Source: AR5 sp041499965 (lineage in GTDB: Bacteria > Methylomirabilota > Methylomirabilia > Rokubacteriales > CSP1-6). From it: a stretch of 64,000 nucleotides of DNA. The stretch lies in assembly GCA_041499965.1 (NCBI GenBank), contig JBGQLG010000005.1, forward strand, positions 1 to 64,000. The letters are read 5' to 3'. The notes beneath the pieces are model-generated. The model made no database searches. It was not told the origin of the DNA and saw only the letters and a list, made by a program, of their open reading frames with translations. Shown here in pieces: positions 27,366-36,664 of the stretch. Each line of letters opens with the position of its first letter. Within the stretch, counting starts at the first letter, position 1. The position numbers and the translations under genes were made by a program.

Positions 27366-27370
27366 GCCGG

Positions 27371-28711
27371 TCAGGCCGCGGCCACGGCCAGCAGCATCTC
27401 GGTGTAGGCGCGCACGCCGGCGCGCACGTTCTCGAGCGAGATCCGCTCGTCGTTGCCGTGGATGCGCCGGAAGCCGTCCTCGTCGAGCAGGAACGGGCTC
27501 CAGCCGTAGCCGTGCAGACCGAGCGTGCGGAACACCCAGTTGTCGGTGAACGCAACCAGGATGCCCGGGGCCACCACCACGCCCGGCGCGCGGCGACGCA
27601 GCGAGTCGGCGAGCGCCTTGTAGAGCTCGGTGTCGGGCGGCGAGAGATTCGGCAGCTTCGGCTCCCGCACCGTCGTGACCTCGACGTGGTCGTCGGCGAT
27701 GACGCCGCGCACCCAGGCCAGGATCTCCTGGGGATCGTCCCCGGCCAGCATGCGGCAGTCGATCTCGGCGCCGGCCTCGGGCGGGATCACGTTGAGCTTC
27801 TCGCTGCCCCGCAGCATGTTCACCGCGAAGGTGGTCCGCACCATGGCCGCGCGATAACGGTCGGCCAGGAAGCGCGCCCGGAAGGCCGGATCGCGCAGCG
27901 AGCGCTCGAGGTCGTCGTAGCCCTCGGCCTCGCCCGGGGGCAGCACCTCGGCCACGCGGCGGAAGTACTCCTGCGTCTCGGGCAGCACGCGCGGCGCCCG
28001 CTCGGCCGCCAGCAGCCGGCCGAGCGCGCGCACCAGCCGATGCGGCGCGGTGTCGGGCCACGGCATCGAGCCGTGGCCGGGCTCACCGCGCGAGGTCAGC
28101 CTGAGCGGCAGGCCCGTCTTCTCCGAGATCACGATGACGCCCAGCGGCGCGCGGTGGCGGCGGTCGTGCTCGATGCCGGCCAGCTCGGACAGCGCGTACT
28201 CGGCCCCGGCCAGCCAGTGGCGGCGCTTGTCCGCGACGAAGCGCGCGCCGTACACGCTGCCGGCCTCCTCGTCCGCCGTGGCCAGGAAGATCAGATCGCG
28301 CTTGAGCGGCACCCGCGCACGCTTGAGGGCCAGCAGGGCCCCGAGCTGCAGGATGCCGGTGGACTTCATATCGAGCGCGCCGCGCCCGTAGAGATAGCCG
28401 TCCCGGATGACGCCGCCGAACGGGTCGATGGTCCAGTAGCGGCGGTCGGCGTAGACGACGTCGACGTGGTGGTGCAGGACGATCCCGCCCAGTGAGCCGT
28501 CGCCCGCCAGCCGGGAGACCAGATTCGCGCGCCCCGGTGCCGACTCGGCGATCTCGCTCGGCAGGTCGTGGGCCGCCAGGACCTCGGCCAGGAATCGCGT
28601 GCCGTCCGCCTCGTTGCCGGGCGGGTTCGTCGTGTCGATCATCAGATAGCGACGCAACAGCTCCACCGTCTCGTCGCCCAGGGCATTCCAATCGATCCCG
28701 CCCACGCTCAT
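27371..28711 (-). CDS. M20 family metallopeptidase
   Basis: A 446-residue di-zinc hydrolase of the ArgE/DapE/carboxypeptidase group. Metal ligands are visible in order: HHHVDVV (His and the Asp two residues on), GRGALDMKS (bridging Asp), TADEEAG (catalytic Glu and ligand Glu) and the C-terminal RIHGNDERISLEN (ligand His). A lid/dimerisation domain occupies about 200-330 with a GEPGHGSMP motif. Typical substrates are N-acyl amino acids or dipeptides. It begins at ATG 28711, with a TAGAAT box upstream at 28767-28772. The GNAT gene follows after 5 nt. Confidence 0.9.
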   Translation of the reverse strand: MSVGGIDWNALGDETVELLRRYLMIDTTNPPGNEADGTRFLAEVLAAHDLPSEIAESAPGRANLVSRLAGDGSLGGIVLHHHVDVVYADRRYWTIDPFGGVIRDGYLYGRGALDMKSTGILQLGALLALKRARVPLKRDLIFLATADEEAGSVYGARFVADKRRHWLAGAEYALSELAGIEHDRRHRAPLGVIVISEKTGLPLRLTSRGEPGHGSMPWPDTAPHRLVRALGRLLAAERAPRVLPETQEYFRRVAEVLPPGEAEGYDDLERSLRDPAFRARFLADRYRAAMVRTTFAVNMLRGSEKLNVIPPEAGAEIDCRMLAGDDPQEILAWVRGVIADDHVEVTTVREPKLPNLSPPDTELYKALADSLRRRAPGVVVAPGILVAFTDNWVFRTLGLHGYGWSPFLLDEDGFRRIHGNDERISLENVRAGVRAYTEMLLAVAAA

Positions 28712-28802
28712 CCTCTCTCTCCGGGCTCCCGCACGCTCTCCGGCCCGGCGCGGCGCGTGCCCGCAGATTCTAGCAATGCCCTGAGGTACGCGCAGGAGGA
28801 CA

Positions 28803-29627
28803 TCAGCGCGCGTGAACGCCCGCGCCGCCGCCGGCAGCGCCGGGGGGAGTCGCGCCGCCCCCGCCGGAGCCCACGCGGGTCCCGCCGTTCGCGGACAGGC
28901 GCCCCGACGGCTCGCCCACGTGGATGTGCGCGCCGGTGGCCGCGCCCGCCCGCGCGGCGCGGAAGGCCAGGAACGGGATCCCGTTGCTGCGAAGGTAGTC
29001 CATCAGCGCGCGGCCCTCGGCGCTGTCGGGGTGCACGGCGACGTCGAGCGCATTGCGATGGTCGAAGCCGAGGCGGTCGTGCGCCGTGGTCTGGCCGAGC
29101 GCGCTGATCGGCAGCGGATGGCCGAAGCGCCCGGCGAAGAAGCGCTCGAGCGCGGGCAGCGCGGTCAGCGACCACCGGCCGACACCGGCGAAGCGGATCA
29201 GCGCGGGCCCCTCCTGCGTCTCGCCCGGGGCCGGCACCGGCAGCGCGGCGATCTCCCGGGCCGCCTCGGCGTCGGCCACCAGGGCGTCGGCCTCGCGCAC
29301 GGCCGCCCGCGTGCGTTCCACCGCCTGCCGGGCCTCGATCAACGCGCGGTCGGCGGCCTCGGCGTCGGTGCGGGCGATCAGCCCCTGGGCCAGCAGCGCG
29401 CGACGCCGCTCGGCCTCCGCGGCCGCGCGCGTCTCGGCGGCCTCGCGCAGCGGGAGTAGTTCCTCGAGGCTCTCGCGGTAGCGGCGCGCGGCCTCCGCCT
29501 GGGCGGCGCGGGCCGCCTGAAGCTCGCTCGCGGCCGGCTGGGCGGCGGGCGCGCCCGGTCCCGGCGGGGCGAGGCCGAGGGCCAGCGCGGTCAGCGCGAG
29601 CGCGAGGGCCGCGTGCCGGCGGCTCAG
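28803..29627 (-). CDS. Exported coiled-coil protein with M15-like peptidase domain
   Basis: The frame is open for 275 codons. A signal-peptide-like N terminus (LALALTALALG) is followed by a long Ala/Glu/Arg coiled coil (about 35-130). The C-terminal domain has HDRLGFDHRNALDVAVHP and GAHIHVG, which match the HxxxxxxD...HxH zinc-ligand pattern of VanY/M15-type peptidoglycan peptidases. The proposed start is CTG 29627 overlapping the mutarotase stop; TTG 29342 would remove the signal peptide and most of the coiled coil. It is likely a periplasmic cell-wall hydrolase. Confidence 0.65.
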   Translation of the reverse strand: MSRRHAALALALTALALGLAPPGPGAPAAQPAASELQAARAAQAEAARRYRESLEELLPLREAAETRAAAEAERRRALLAQGLIARTDAEAADRALIEARQAVERTRAAVREADALVADAEAAREIAALPVPAPGETQEGPALIRFAGVGRWSLTALPALERFFAGRFGHPLPISALGQTTAHDRLGFDHRNALDVAVHPDSAEGRALMDYLRSNGIPFLAFRAARAGAATGAHIHVGEPSGRLSANGGTRVGSGGGGATPPGAAGGGAGVHAR

Positions 29628-30499
29628 ACGCCGGCCTCGACGCGGATCGTGGCCGACATCAGGTGCCGCGCGCCCGCGGCGAGGGTCACGGCATCATCGG
29701 CCGCGTTGGCGGTCTCGACGCAGATCATGCGCCGCCAGCCGTCGGGCTCGAGGTCGGCGATCTCCGCGGCCCTGGCCGCCCACGGATTCCAGACGACGGT
29801 CGTCGCCGAGCCCGCTTTGTCCACGCTCAGCCGGCGGCCCAGCGCGGGGTCGGTGACGACGCAGCGGCGGGTGGTGCCGAGGAACACCCGGTCGGTCTCG
29901 CCGGTGAGGCGCAACGGCCCGGCGCCGTGCCGCTTGCGCGCCATCGCGTCGACCTTGTCGATGTACGGCGTGTCCTCGAGACCGGTGATGGCCACGGCCT
30001 CGACGTCGCCGACGGCGAGATAGGTGTGCAGCGCCGCCTCGAACGTGAACGGTGCGAGGGAGGTGTTGGTGATCTCCAGCTCCAGGTGCAGGATCTCGCC
30101 GACCGTCACCCGGTAACGCAGGCTGAAGGTCGAGGGCCACGCCGCCCGCGTGGCCTCGTCGTCCTGCAGCGCCAGCTCGATGACGGCGGCGCCGTCGGCG
30201 CCGGGCCCGCTCGTCGCCAGGCGCCACGGGCGCGAGCGGGCGAAGCCGTGCATGGGCGCGCGCCGATCGGTCGCGTGCGGGCCGAACCACGGGAAGATGA
30301 GCGGCACGCCGCCGCGGATGGCCTTGCCGGGTGCGTACGTCGCCCGCCCGGAGAGGAAGAGCACCGGCGCGGCGCCGCGGGGCTGCCACCGGGTGACGTG
30401 ACCGCCCTGCAGGTACACCTCGCCGTCGGCGCGGGCGGCGCTCACGCGCGCGCGCGCCAGTCCTCCGTCGCCGGGCTCCACGACCACCTGCTGCGTCAC
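29624..30499 (-). CDS. D-hexose-6-phosphate mutarotase (YeaD-like)
   Basis: A 291-residue galactose-mutarotase-like beta-sandwich of the YeaD/HxPM subgroup. GGVPLIFPWFGPH, MHGFARSRPW, TFEAALHTYLAVGD (catalytic His) and RMICVETANA (catalytic Glu) are in the right order. It interconverts alpha and beta anomers of hexose 6-phosphates in the cytosol. GTG 30499 (VTQQVVVEPGDG) is the likely start; the YkgJ-like gene begins 22 nt away on the other strand, so promoters are divergent. Its stop overlaps the proposed start of the M15-like gene. Confidence 0.87.
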   Translation of the reverse strand: MTQQVVVEPGDGGLARARVSAARADGEVYLQGGHVTRWQPRGAAPVLFLSGRATYAPGKAIRGGVPLIFPWFGPHATDRRAPMHGFARSRPWRLATSGPGADGAAVIELALQDDEATRAAWPSTFSLRYRVTVGEILHLELEITNTSLAPFTFEAALHTYLAVGDVEAVAITGLEDTPYIDKVDAMARKRHGAGPLRLTGETDRVFLGTTRRCVVTDPALGRRLSVDKAGSATTVVWNPWAARAAEIADLEPDGWRRMICVETANAADDAVTLAAGARHLMSATIRVEAGV

Positions 30500-30521
30500 G
30501 GGCGTTCTTGACCTCCGCCGG

Positions 30522-31853
30522 GTGCCACGCGCAGAGTACCGCAAGATGCAGTCCGACGCGGACCTGCCGCTGCTCCTGCCCGACAACGTGGTCTTCACGT
30601 GCCAGCAGTCCGGCGCCTGCTGCCGGAGCGACTGGCTCATCGGCGTGGACGACGCCGCGCACGCGCGGCTGCGCGAGGTGGCGTGGGCCCGGCACGATCC
30701 GGCCCTGGCCGGCGCGGCCACGTTCGTCCCGCTGCCGTTGTCGCTGCCCGGCGGCGAGCGTGTGACCTTCGCGCGCCGGCCCGACGGCGCCTGCGTGTTC
30801 CTCACCGGCGATCAGCGCTGCGGGATCCATCGCCACCTCGGCGCCGCCGCCAAGCCGCAGGTGTGCCGCGAGTTCCCGTATCACTTCGTGCAGACGCCGG
30901 ACGGCGTCGCCGTCGGCGTGTCCTTCGCGTGCACGGCGGTGCGCGCCCATCAGGGCGCCACGCTGCCGGCCCAGCGCGACGAGGTGCGGGCCGTGCTGGC
31001 CGGCAGCACGCGGGTGGAGCGGCTGCCCGAGCGGCTCACGCTCTTCGGCGCCGTCGATCTCGACTGGTCCGCCTACCGGCCGATCGAGGCCGCGCTGCTC
31101 GATCTGCTCACGAACGCCGAGCGGCCGCTGCCGGTGGGGCTGCTGGCCGGCAGCGCCCTGCTGAGCCTGTCCATCGGGCTCACGCAGATCGAGGCGCGGG
31201 CCCGTCGCGCGGGCCAGGCCCCGGCGGCGACGCTCGGGGACGGGCTCGCGGAGCTGCGCGCCACCGGCTATCGCCGCCTGCTCGACATCGCGGCCGGCGC
31301 CCGTTATCCGAGGCGGCCGTCACTGACGTACCTGGCGCCGCCCTACACCTGGCTGCAGCTCACGCGCAAGCGCATGTCGCGGCCGGCGCTGCTCCTGAGC
31401 GTGTACGGAAACTATTTCCGGTTCCGCCGCGCGCGCGGCCGGCTGCCCGATGCGATCACCGGCGGTCCGCCGTTCGACCTCGAGGCGGTGCTGGGCGTCC
31501 GTTTCGACGGCGGCGGCGCCGGCGTCGAGCCGTTCCTGCGCGAGTACTGGAGCCACGTGGTCTTCCGCAAGACGCTGACGCCCATGCACGGGATCTTCCG
31601 CGGTTACCAGACGCTGCTGGCCCTGTACTCCTTCATGAAGCTGGCCGCCCGCCTGCACGCCTGGCGGGCGGGACGACCGGCGACCGTCCTGGCCGACGTC
31701 AAGGAGGCGGTGCGACTGATCGAGCGGGCGTTCGTGCTGCACGCCCGCTACACCGATCTCTTCCGCCTGACCCCCATCGTGACCGTCCTCGCCGACCGCC
31801 TGTACCAGCAACCGTCCTTCGTCCGGACCGCCGCCCTGGAGGCAGAGGGGTGA
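30522..31853 (+). CDS. YkgJ-type cysteine-cluster protein (large form)
   Basis: A 443-residue protein. Its N-terminal about 110 residues hold the YkgJ/FliB-like cysteine cluster: CQQSGACCRSDW, then CVFLTGDQRCGIH and CREFPYHF. These Cys residues are thought to bind Zn or an Fe-S cluster. The remaining about 330 residues are helical and unrecognised; most YkgJ proteins are far shorter. GTG 30522 or ATG 30546 may be the start. FliB members methylate flagellin lysines, but nothing flagellar is nearby, so that role is not claimed. The PilT operon follows after a 150-bp promoter region. Confidence 0.75.
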   Translation: MPRAEYRKMQSDADLPLLLPDNVVFTCQQSGACCRSDWLIGVDDAAHARLREVAWARHDPALAGAATFVPLPLSLPGGERVTFARRPDGACVFLTGDQRCGIHRHLGAAAKPQVCREFPYHFVQTPDGVAVGVSFACTAVRAHQGATLPAQRDEVRAVLAGSTRVERLPERLTLFGAVDLDWSAYRPIEAALLDLLTNAERPLPVGLLAGSALLSLSIGLTQIEARARRAGQAPAATLGDGLAELRATGYRRLLDIAAGARYPRRPSLTYLAPPYTWLQLTRKRMSRPALLLSVYGNYFRFRRARGRLPDAITGGPPFDLEAVLGVRFDGGGAGVEPFLREYWSHVVFRKTLTPMHGIFRGYQTLLALYSFMKLAARLHAWRAGRPATVLADVKEAVRLIERAFVLHARYTDLFRLTPIVTVLADRLYQQPSFVRTAALEAEG

Positions 31854-31878
31854 CGGAGGGCCCGGCGGCCCGGCTTTC

Positions 31879-31908
31879 TTGACTTGGCGCGAACCGAACC
31901 GCTAGGCT
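31879..31908 (+). promoter_or_regulatory. Sigma-70-type promoter of the pilT operon
   Basis: TTGACT (31879-31884) and TAGGCT (31903-31908) are separated by 18 bp. The downstream leader is about 95 nt long and ends in GGGAG before the PilT start at 32005. Confidence 0.6.
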
Positions 31909-32004
31909 CGGTTGTACATCTGCAGCTGCTCGGCGATTCCGCCGAACGTCCACACCGGCGCCAGAGCCAGGGGGGCGCATCCCCGGGGGTAGGGAGCCCG
32001 ACGC

Positions 32005-33084
32005 ATGGCCAAGCTCGACGCGTTCTTCAAGCTGATGTTCGACACCGGGGCCTCGGACCTGCACATCGTCTCCGGCCAGCCGCCCATCCTGCGCGTGCAC
32101 GGCGAGCTGGAGCGGGTGAAGTACGACCCGCTCGACGACGAGAACCTCCGGCAGATGCTCTACGAGATCGCGCCCGAGCAGAAGGTCAAGACGTTCGAGG
32201 AGACGGGCGACGTCGACTTCGGCTACGAGATCCCCAACGTGGCCCGCTTCCGCGCCAACTACTTCATGCAGAAGTACGGCTGCGGCGCGGTGTTCCGCCA
32301 GATCCCGACCAAGATCCTCACCGCCGACGAGCTGGGGCTGCCGACCATCCTCAAGAAGTCGGCGATGCTGCACAAGGGGCTGGTGCTGGTCACCGGGCCG
32401 ACCGGCTCCGGCAAGTCCACGACGCTGGCCGCGATCGTCGACCACGCCAACAAGCACCGCAAAGACCACATCATCACCATCGAGGACCCGATCGAGTTCG
32501 TGCACGCCGCCCAGGGCTGCCTGGTGAACCACCGCGAGGTGGGCATCCACACGCGCTCGTTCTCGGCGGCGCTGCGCGGCGCCTTGCGCGAGGACCCCGA
32601 CATCATCATGGTCGGTGAGATGCGCGACCTGGAGACGATCCGCCTGGCCCTGGAGGCGGCCAACACCGGTCACCTGGTGTTCGGCACGCTGCACACCACC
32701 AGCGCGGCCAAGACCATCGACCGCGTCATCGAGGTGTTTCCGGCCGAGGAGCAGGCCCAGGTGCGCAACGGCCTGTCGACCGGCCTCAAGGTCGTGGTGG
32801 CCCAGAACCTGTTCAAGCGGGTCGACAAGAAGGGGCGGTGCGCGGCGCTGGAGATCCTCGTGTGCACCGCGGCCATCGGCAACCTGATCCGCGAGGGCAA
32901 GACGGTGCAGATCCCCTCGGCGATCCAGACCGGCAAGCAGTTCGGCATGCAGACCCTCGACGACGCCATCATGGGCGTCCTCCAGAAGGGCTGGATCAGC
33001 CCCGAGGAGGCCTACGACAAATCGATCGACAAGGCGAAGTTCAAGCCGCTGCTGAAGACTCCGCCCGACGAGCTGAACCAGTAG
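32005..33084 (+). CDS. pilT: Twitching motility ATPase PilT
   Basis: A 359-residue hexameric retraction ATPase for type IV pili, cytosolic at the pilus base. The N-terminal ASDLHIVSGQPPILRVHG is the PilT signature. Walker A GPTGSGKST is at 131-139, the Asp box at about 158-166, Walker B with IIMVGEMRD at about 200-208, and a His box follows. The PilT-specific AIRNLIRE motif appears as AIGNLIRE. No pilin or assembly gene is in the window. It is followed after 10 nt by a divergent PilT-like ATPase. Confidence 0.93.
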   Translation: MAKLDAFFKLMFDTGASDLHIVSGQPPILRVHGELERVKYDPLDDENLRQMLYEIAPEQKVKTFEETGDVDFGYEIPNVARFRANYFMQKYGCGAVFRQIPTKILTADELGLPTILKKSAMLHKGLVLVTGPTGSGKSTTLAAIVDHANKHRKDHIITIEDPIEFVHAAQGCLVNHREVGIHTRSFSAALRGALREDPDIIMVGEMRDLETIRLALEAANTGHLVFGTLHTTSAAKTIDRVIEVFPAEEQAQVRNGLSTGLKVVVAQNLFKRVDKKGRCAALEILVCTAAIGNLIREGKTVQIPSAIQTGKQFGMQTLDDAIMGVLQKGWISPEEAYDKSIDKAKFKPLLKTPPDELNQ

Positions 33085-33094
33085 GAGGCCCGGC

Positions 33095-34279
33095 ATGCGC
33101 AAGTCGGAAATCGACGACCTGCTGGCGGCGATGCTCGAGTCGCACGACAACGTGTCCGACCTCAACGTCACCGTCGACCGGCCGCTGCAGGTGGAGTCGG
33201 CCGGCGAGCTGGTGGCGGTGCCGGTGGACCCGCCCATCGACACGCTGACGCCGTTCCAGACCGAGATCTTCGCGCTCAACCTCATCAACGGCGACCGGCG
33301 CCTGACCGACCTGCTGATCACGACCGGCTCCTGCGACTCGTCGTACTCCCTGCCGGGCCGGGCGCGCTTCCGGGTCAACATCTTCTCGCAGCGCGGGAAC
33401 ATCTCGATGGTCCTCCGGAAGCTCGAGACCAACATCCCGACCGTCGACAAGCTCCGGCTGCCCGACGCCTTCAAGAAGATGCCGGCCGAGAAGAACGGCC
33501 TCATCCTCGTCACCGGCGCCACCGGCTCCGGCAAGACGACCTCGCTGGCCGCGCTGCTCAACGAGATCAACGCCACCAAGTCGGTGCACATCGTGACGCT
33601 GGAGGATCCCGTCGAGTACGTGCACCCCAACCGGAAGGCCACCTTCAACCAGCGCGAGCTCGGCCTCGACTACGACAACTTCGCCAACGGTCTGCGGGCG
33701 GCCTTGCGGCAGGCGCCCAAGATCATCCTGGTTGGTGAGATGCGCGACCGGGAGACGGCCGAGCTGGCCCTCAAGGCCTCGGAGACCGGCCACCTGGTCC
33801 TCTCCACGCTGCACACGGTGAACGCCGGCCAGGCCATCAATCGCATCATCGGCATGTTCGACAAGGACGAGGAAAAGCAGGTCCGGCAGCGGCTGGCCGA
33901 CACCGTGCGGTGGGTGGTGGGCCAGCGCCTGGTGCCCAAGGTGGGCGGCGGACGCTGGGCCGTGCACGACATCCTGGCCAACACGATCCGCTCCAACGAG
34001 CTCATCCTGCAAGGCGAGCAGGAGGGCAAGACCTTCTACGAGATCCAGGAGGTCGGCGAGCCCTTCGGCATGATGACCTTCGACCAGTCGCTGCTGCACT
34101 CCTACGAGCACGGCCTCGTCACCGAGGACACCGCGGTCAACTACTCCACCCGCCGGGCGGTGGTCCAGCGCGGCGTGGACACGATCAAGCAGAAGCGCGG
34201 CGAGAAGACGACCGACGTCGAGGGGCTCAAGCTCGACTCCGACTACAACCGCTCGGTGTTCGGCGCGAGGAAGAAATGA
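33095..34279 (+). CDS. Second PilT-family ATPase (divergent, PilU-like role)
   Basis: A 394-residue GspE/PilT-family ATPase. Walker A GATGSGKTT is at 141-149, the Asp box VTLEDPVEYVHP follows, and Walker B is IILVGEMRD. Unlike PilT, its N-terminal signature reads SDLNVTVDRPLQVES, the AIRNLIRE motif is missing, and a C-terminal extension (about 355-394) is present. It also lacks the tetracysteine zinc site of PilB. Paired PilT-like ATPases are also known from deltaproteobacteria such as Myxococcus. It probably assists PilT, as PilU does. The receiver gene overlaps its stop. Confidence 0.85.
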   Translation: MRKSEIDDLLAAMLESHDNVSDLNVTVDRPLQVESAGELVAVPVDPPIDTLTPFQTEIFALNLINGDRRLTDLLITTGSCDSSYSLPGRARFRVNIFSQRGNISMVLRKLETNIPTVDKLRLPDAFKKMPAEKNGLILVTGATGSGKTTSLAALLNEINATKSVHIVTLEDPVEYVHPNRKATFNQRELGLDYDNFANGLRAALRQAPKIILVGEMRDRETAELALKASETGHLVLSTLHTVNAGQAINRIIGMFDKDEEKQVRQRLADTVRWVVGQRLVPKVGGGRWAVHDILANTIRSNELILQGEQEGKTFYEIQEVGEPFGMMTFDQSLLHSYEHGLVTEDTAVNYSTRRAVVQRGVDTIKQKRGEKTTDVEGLKLDSDYNRSVFGARKK

Positions 34280-34743
34280 GCCCCGAGGCCCAGGCCGCTC
34301 CGGAAGTGTTCGAGGCGCGGCTGGCGCTCGTCTGCGAGGACGCGCCCGAGCGTCAGGCCGTCATCAAGGCGGCGCTGGAGCAGATCGGCTTCACCATGCT
34401 CGCCGTCAAGAACGCGGACGAGGCGATCGAGCGGATGCGGCGCGACGTCTACGAGCTGGTCATCATCGACGAGCAGTACCAGGGCGCGACCCCGCTCGAC
34501 AACGCCGTGCTGGCCTCGCTGCGGGGGATGCCGATGACCCAGCGGCGCTGGATGTTCGTGGCCCTGGTCGGCCGCGAGTTCAAGACCTTCGACAACGCTA
34601 TGGCCTTCGCGCGCAGCGTGAACGTGGTCGTCAACGTCAACGACCTGCCCCACTTCCCGGCCATCCTCAAAAAGGGCATCACCGAACACGTGGAGTTCTA
34701 CCGCACCTTCCGCCAGGTGCTGACGGAGGCGGGGAAACGGTAG
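34276..34743 (+). CDS. Atypical CheY-like receiver protein
   Basis: A 155-residue protein with receiver topology. The candidate phosphoacceptor is Asp65 in LVIIDEQYQG, but the usual acidic pair near residue 20 is CED and the conserved Lys near the end is not in a KP motif. The region VVVNVNDLPHFPAILKKG replaces it. It may be a pseudo-receiver that binds rather than takes a phosphate. ATG 34276 overlaps the PilT-like stop, so it is coupled to the pilus ATPases and likely regulates them. Confidence 0.72.
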   Translation: MSPEAQAAPEVFEARLALVCEDAPERQAVIKAALEQIGFTMLAVKNADEAIERMRRDVYELVIIDEQYQGATPLDNAVLASLRGMPMTQRRWMFVALVGREFKTFDNAMAFARSVNVVVNVNDLPHFPAILKKGITEHVEFYRTFRQVLTEAGKR

Positions 34744-34749
34744 CGCCCT

Positions 34750-34766
34750 GACCCGGCTAGCGGGTC
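34750..34766. terminator. Bidirectional hairpin between convergent genes
   Basis: GACCCG/CGGGTC forms a 6-bp stem with loop GCTAG, lying exactly between the receiver gene (plus) and the Pro-rich protein (minus), whose stop codon is inside the loop. On the plus strand TCTT follows; there is no long T-run. Confidence 0.45.
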
Positions 34767-36664
34767 TTGCCGAAGAAGCGGTCGGAGGCGGGCTTGGCGC
34801 CGGGCTTGGGGTCGGGGGGCAAGGGCGGGGGCTTGCGGCGCAGCATGATCGAGAGCTCGTAGCGACGGTCGTTCTTGGGGTCGGCGTTGAAGATCCCCAT
34901 CCAGAAGCCGCTGAACTCCTGGCCGAACTCCTCCAGCGTGGTGCCGCCCGTCCGGTGCTTGCGCGGCGCGGCCTGCGCCTTGCCGGCCGCCGGCAGCGTG
35001 ACCAGCCAGGCGTGGTCGGTGGGCGCCTCGTTCTCCGTCAGCTTGATCTCGACGTTGGGCGGATCGGCCAGCGTCTCGCCGGCCAGTCGCAGCGTGAAGA
35101 ACCGTGTGGTCAGCGGCCCCAGCGAGACGCGGAAGACGTGCGGGCCCAGCCGCTCCTTGGACTCCGTGAGCGTGCGCGTCTGCTCCTCGGTGCTGCCCGG
35201 CTTCTCCGCCCGCATGAACAGGCGCGTGCCCTCGTCGGCCTCCACGATGCCGCCCTGCACCCACGCCCCCGGCCTGGGGATCACGCTGGCGACGACGTCG
35301 CGCACGAAATCCGGATACGTCTTGTAGAGCCGGCCCTCGGCCACGACGTACAGGTACAGCTCGCGGCTGAGGGCGTCGGGCGTGGTGAACAGGGGGTTGA
35401 GGCGCGTGAGGGCTTGCTGCACGAAGCCCTCCTCCTGCTTGTCGATGTGGGCCAGCAGCAACGCGTAGCCCTCGGCCAGCCGGCCGCCCTCGTACTCGGC
35501 GCTCTTCTGCAGCGGCACGCTCAGCAGGTAGGGGAAGCGCTTGACGAAGTCGAACGCGGCGTCTCCGAAGCCGAGGCCGCGCTCGCGCAAGCCCTGCCAG
35601 CCGGTTCGGGCGCCGATCCACCACTGGGCGGTTTCCTGGGCCAGGCGCTCCAGCTCGTCCTCGCGCGCGCGGCTCGCCTCGTCGATGGCCGGCGCGTCGC
35701 CGCTCTGCCGCAACCCGCCGACGAACGAGCCGGTGGCGGCGGTCACCGGGTCGACGGTGCGCAGGATCTCGACGACGCCGGCATCCGGTGGGCCGGCGGC
35801 GGGAGCCGCCGCCGCGGGCGCGAGGGGCGGAGGCGGGCTCGTGGGAGCGACGAGCGGTGCGACTTGCATGGGCGCGTCGGCGACCTGCGGTGTCGGCGCC
35901 TGCACGACCACGGGCTCGGGAACGATCGCCACCACCGGTGCGGACGGAGCGGGGGTCGCGCTGACGGGTTCGGGCTCGGGCGGGGCGGACGGCCGTGCGC
36001 GCTTGCGGGAGGCCGGGGGCGCCTCACCGTGCCGGCCGAGCCGGCCGCGGAGCGCGGCCAGCCCCAGCGCCCGGCTGAACGACTCGGTGACGGCGTCTTG
36101 CAGGGCCGCACAACGGTCATCGTCGAGAACGTTCCAGCCCTCGATCAGCGCCAGCAGGTCGGCGTAGGGACGCGTCCTGGTCGGCAGCGCCGTCGTCTCC
36201 TGCGCGAGCTCGGCAGGCGGGGCGCCCGCCAGCGCCATGCGCAGCTCGCGCGCGCGGGCCTGGGCATCGTTCAGCGCCGGCAGGCTCTTGTCCTCGCGGT
36301 GAACGAGCGCGACGACGCGGTCGAGGACGCTGAACGCCTCCTCGCGCGCCTCCTCCCACGCCGCCACGTGCGCGCGGTGCTCCTCGGCCGCCGTGATGGC
36401 GGCCAGGACCGGTTCGAGGTCGCGCAGGGTGCCGATCTCGCCCTCCTCGAGGATCACCGACAGGGCGCCGGCCTGCTCGAGCATGGCGGCGCGCAGCTCG
36501 GTGAACGCCTTGCGGGCGGCGCTCAGCTCGTCCAGGAGCATCGTGGGCGGAGGCAGGGTGGCGACCAGGCCGTCGGCGGCACCGGCGGCCCGCGAGCCGA
36601 GGGCGGCGAAGTCGGCGCGCAGCGCGGACAGGCGGTGTCCGAGCCCTCCGTTCGCGGGTGTCAC
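34757..36664 (-). CDS. Large unrecognised protein with Pro/Ala linker
   Basis: A protein of about 635 residues in three parts: a helical N-terminal half (about 1-215), an Ala/Pro/Val-rich linker (about 225-315), and a C-terminal domain (about 330-620) containing QWWIGARTGWQGLRERGLGF and a conserved-looking FSGFWMGIFNADPKNDRRYE. No family is recognised. The start GTG 36664 is proposed because a 10-codon open frame (ATG 36693, MSALTVGDPA) ends with a TGA overlapping it, and a TATACT box (36705-36710) lies just upstream. It is convergent with the pilus ATPase operon; a link to pili is possible but not shown. Confidence 0.7.
   Translation of the reverse strand: MTPANGGLGHRLSALRADFAALGSRAAGAADGLVATLPPPTMLLDELSAARKAFTELRAAMLEQAGALSVILEEGEIGTLRDLEPVLAAITAAEEHRAHVAAWEEAREEAFSVLDRVVALVHREDKSLPALNDAQARARELRMALAGAPPAELAQETTALPTRTRPYADLLALIEGWNVLDDDRCAALQDAVTESFSRALGLAALRGRLGRHGEAPPASRKRARPSAPPEPEPVSATPAPSAPVVAIVPEPVVVQAPTPQVADAPMQVAPLVAPTSPPPPLAPAAAAPAAGPPDAGVVEILRTVDPVTAATGSFVGGLRQSGDAPAIDEASRAREDELERLAQETAQWWIGARTGWQGLRERGLGFGDAAFDFVKRFPYLLSVPLQKSAEYEGGRLAEGYALLLAHIDKQEEGFVQQALTRLNPLFTTPDALSRELYLYVVAEGRLYKTYPDFVRDVVASVIPRPGAWVQGGIVEADEGTRLFMRAEKPGSTEEQTRTLTESKERLGPHVFRVSLGPLTTRFFTLRLAGETLADPPNVEIKLTENEAPTDHAWLVTLPAAGKAQAAPRKHRTGGTTLEEFGQEFSGFWMGIFNADPKNDRRYELSIMLRRKPPPLPPDPKPGAKPASDRFFGKTR

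Noticed and set aside
30522..31853. Flagellin N-methylase (fliB) for the YkgJ-like gene
   Set aside because: Only the Cys cluster matches; length and context differ.
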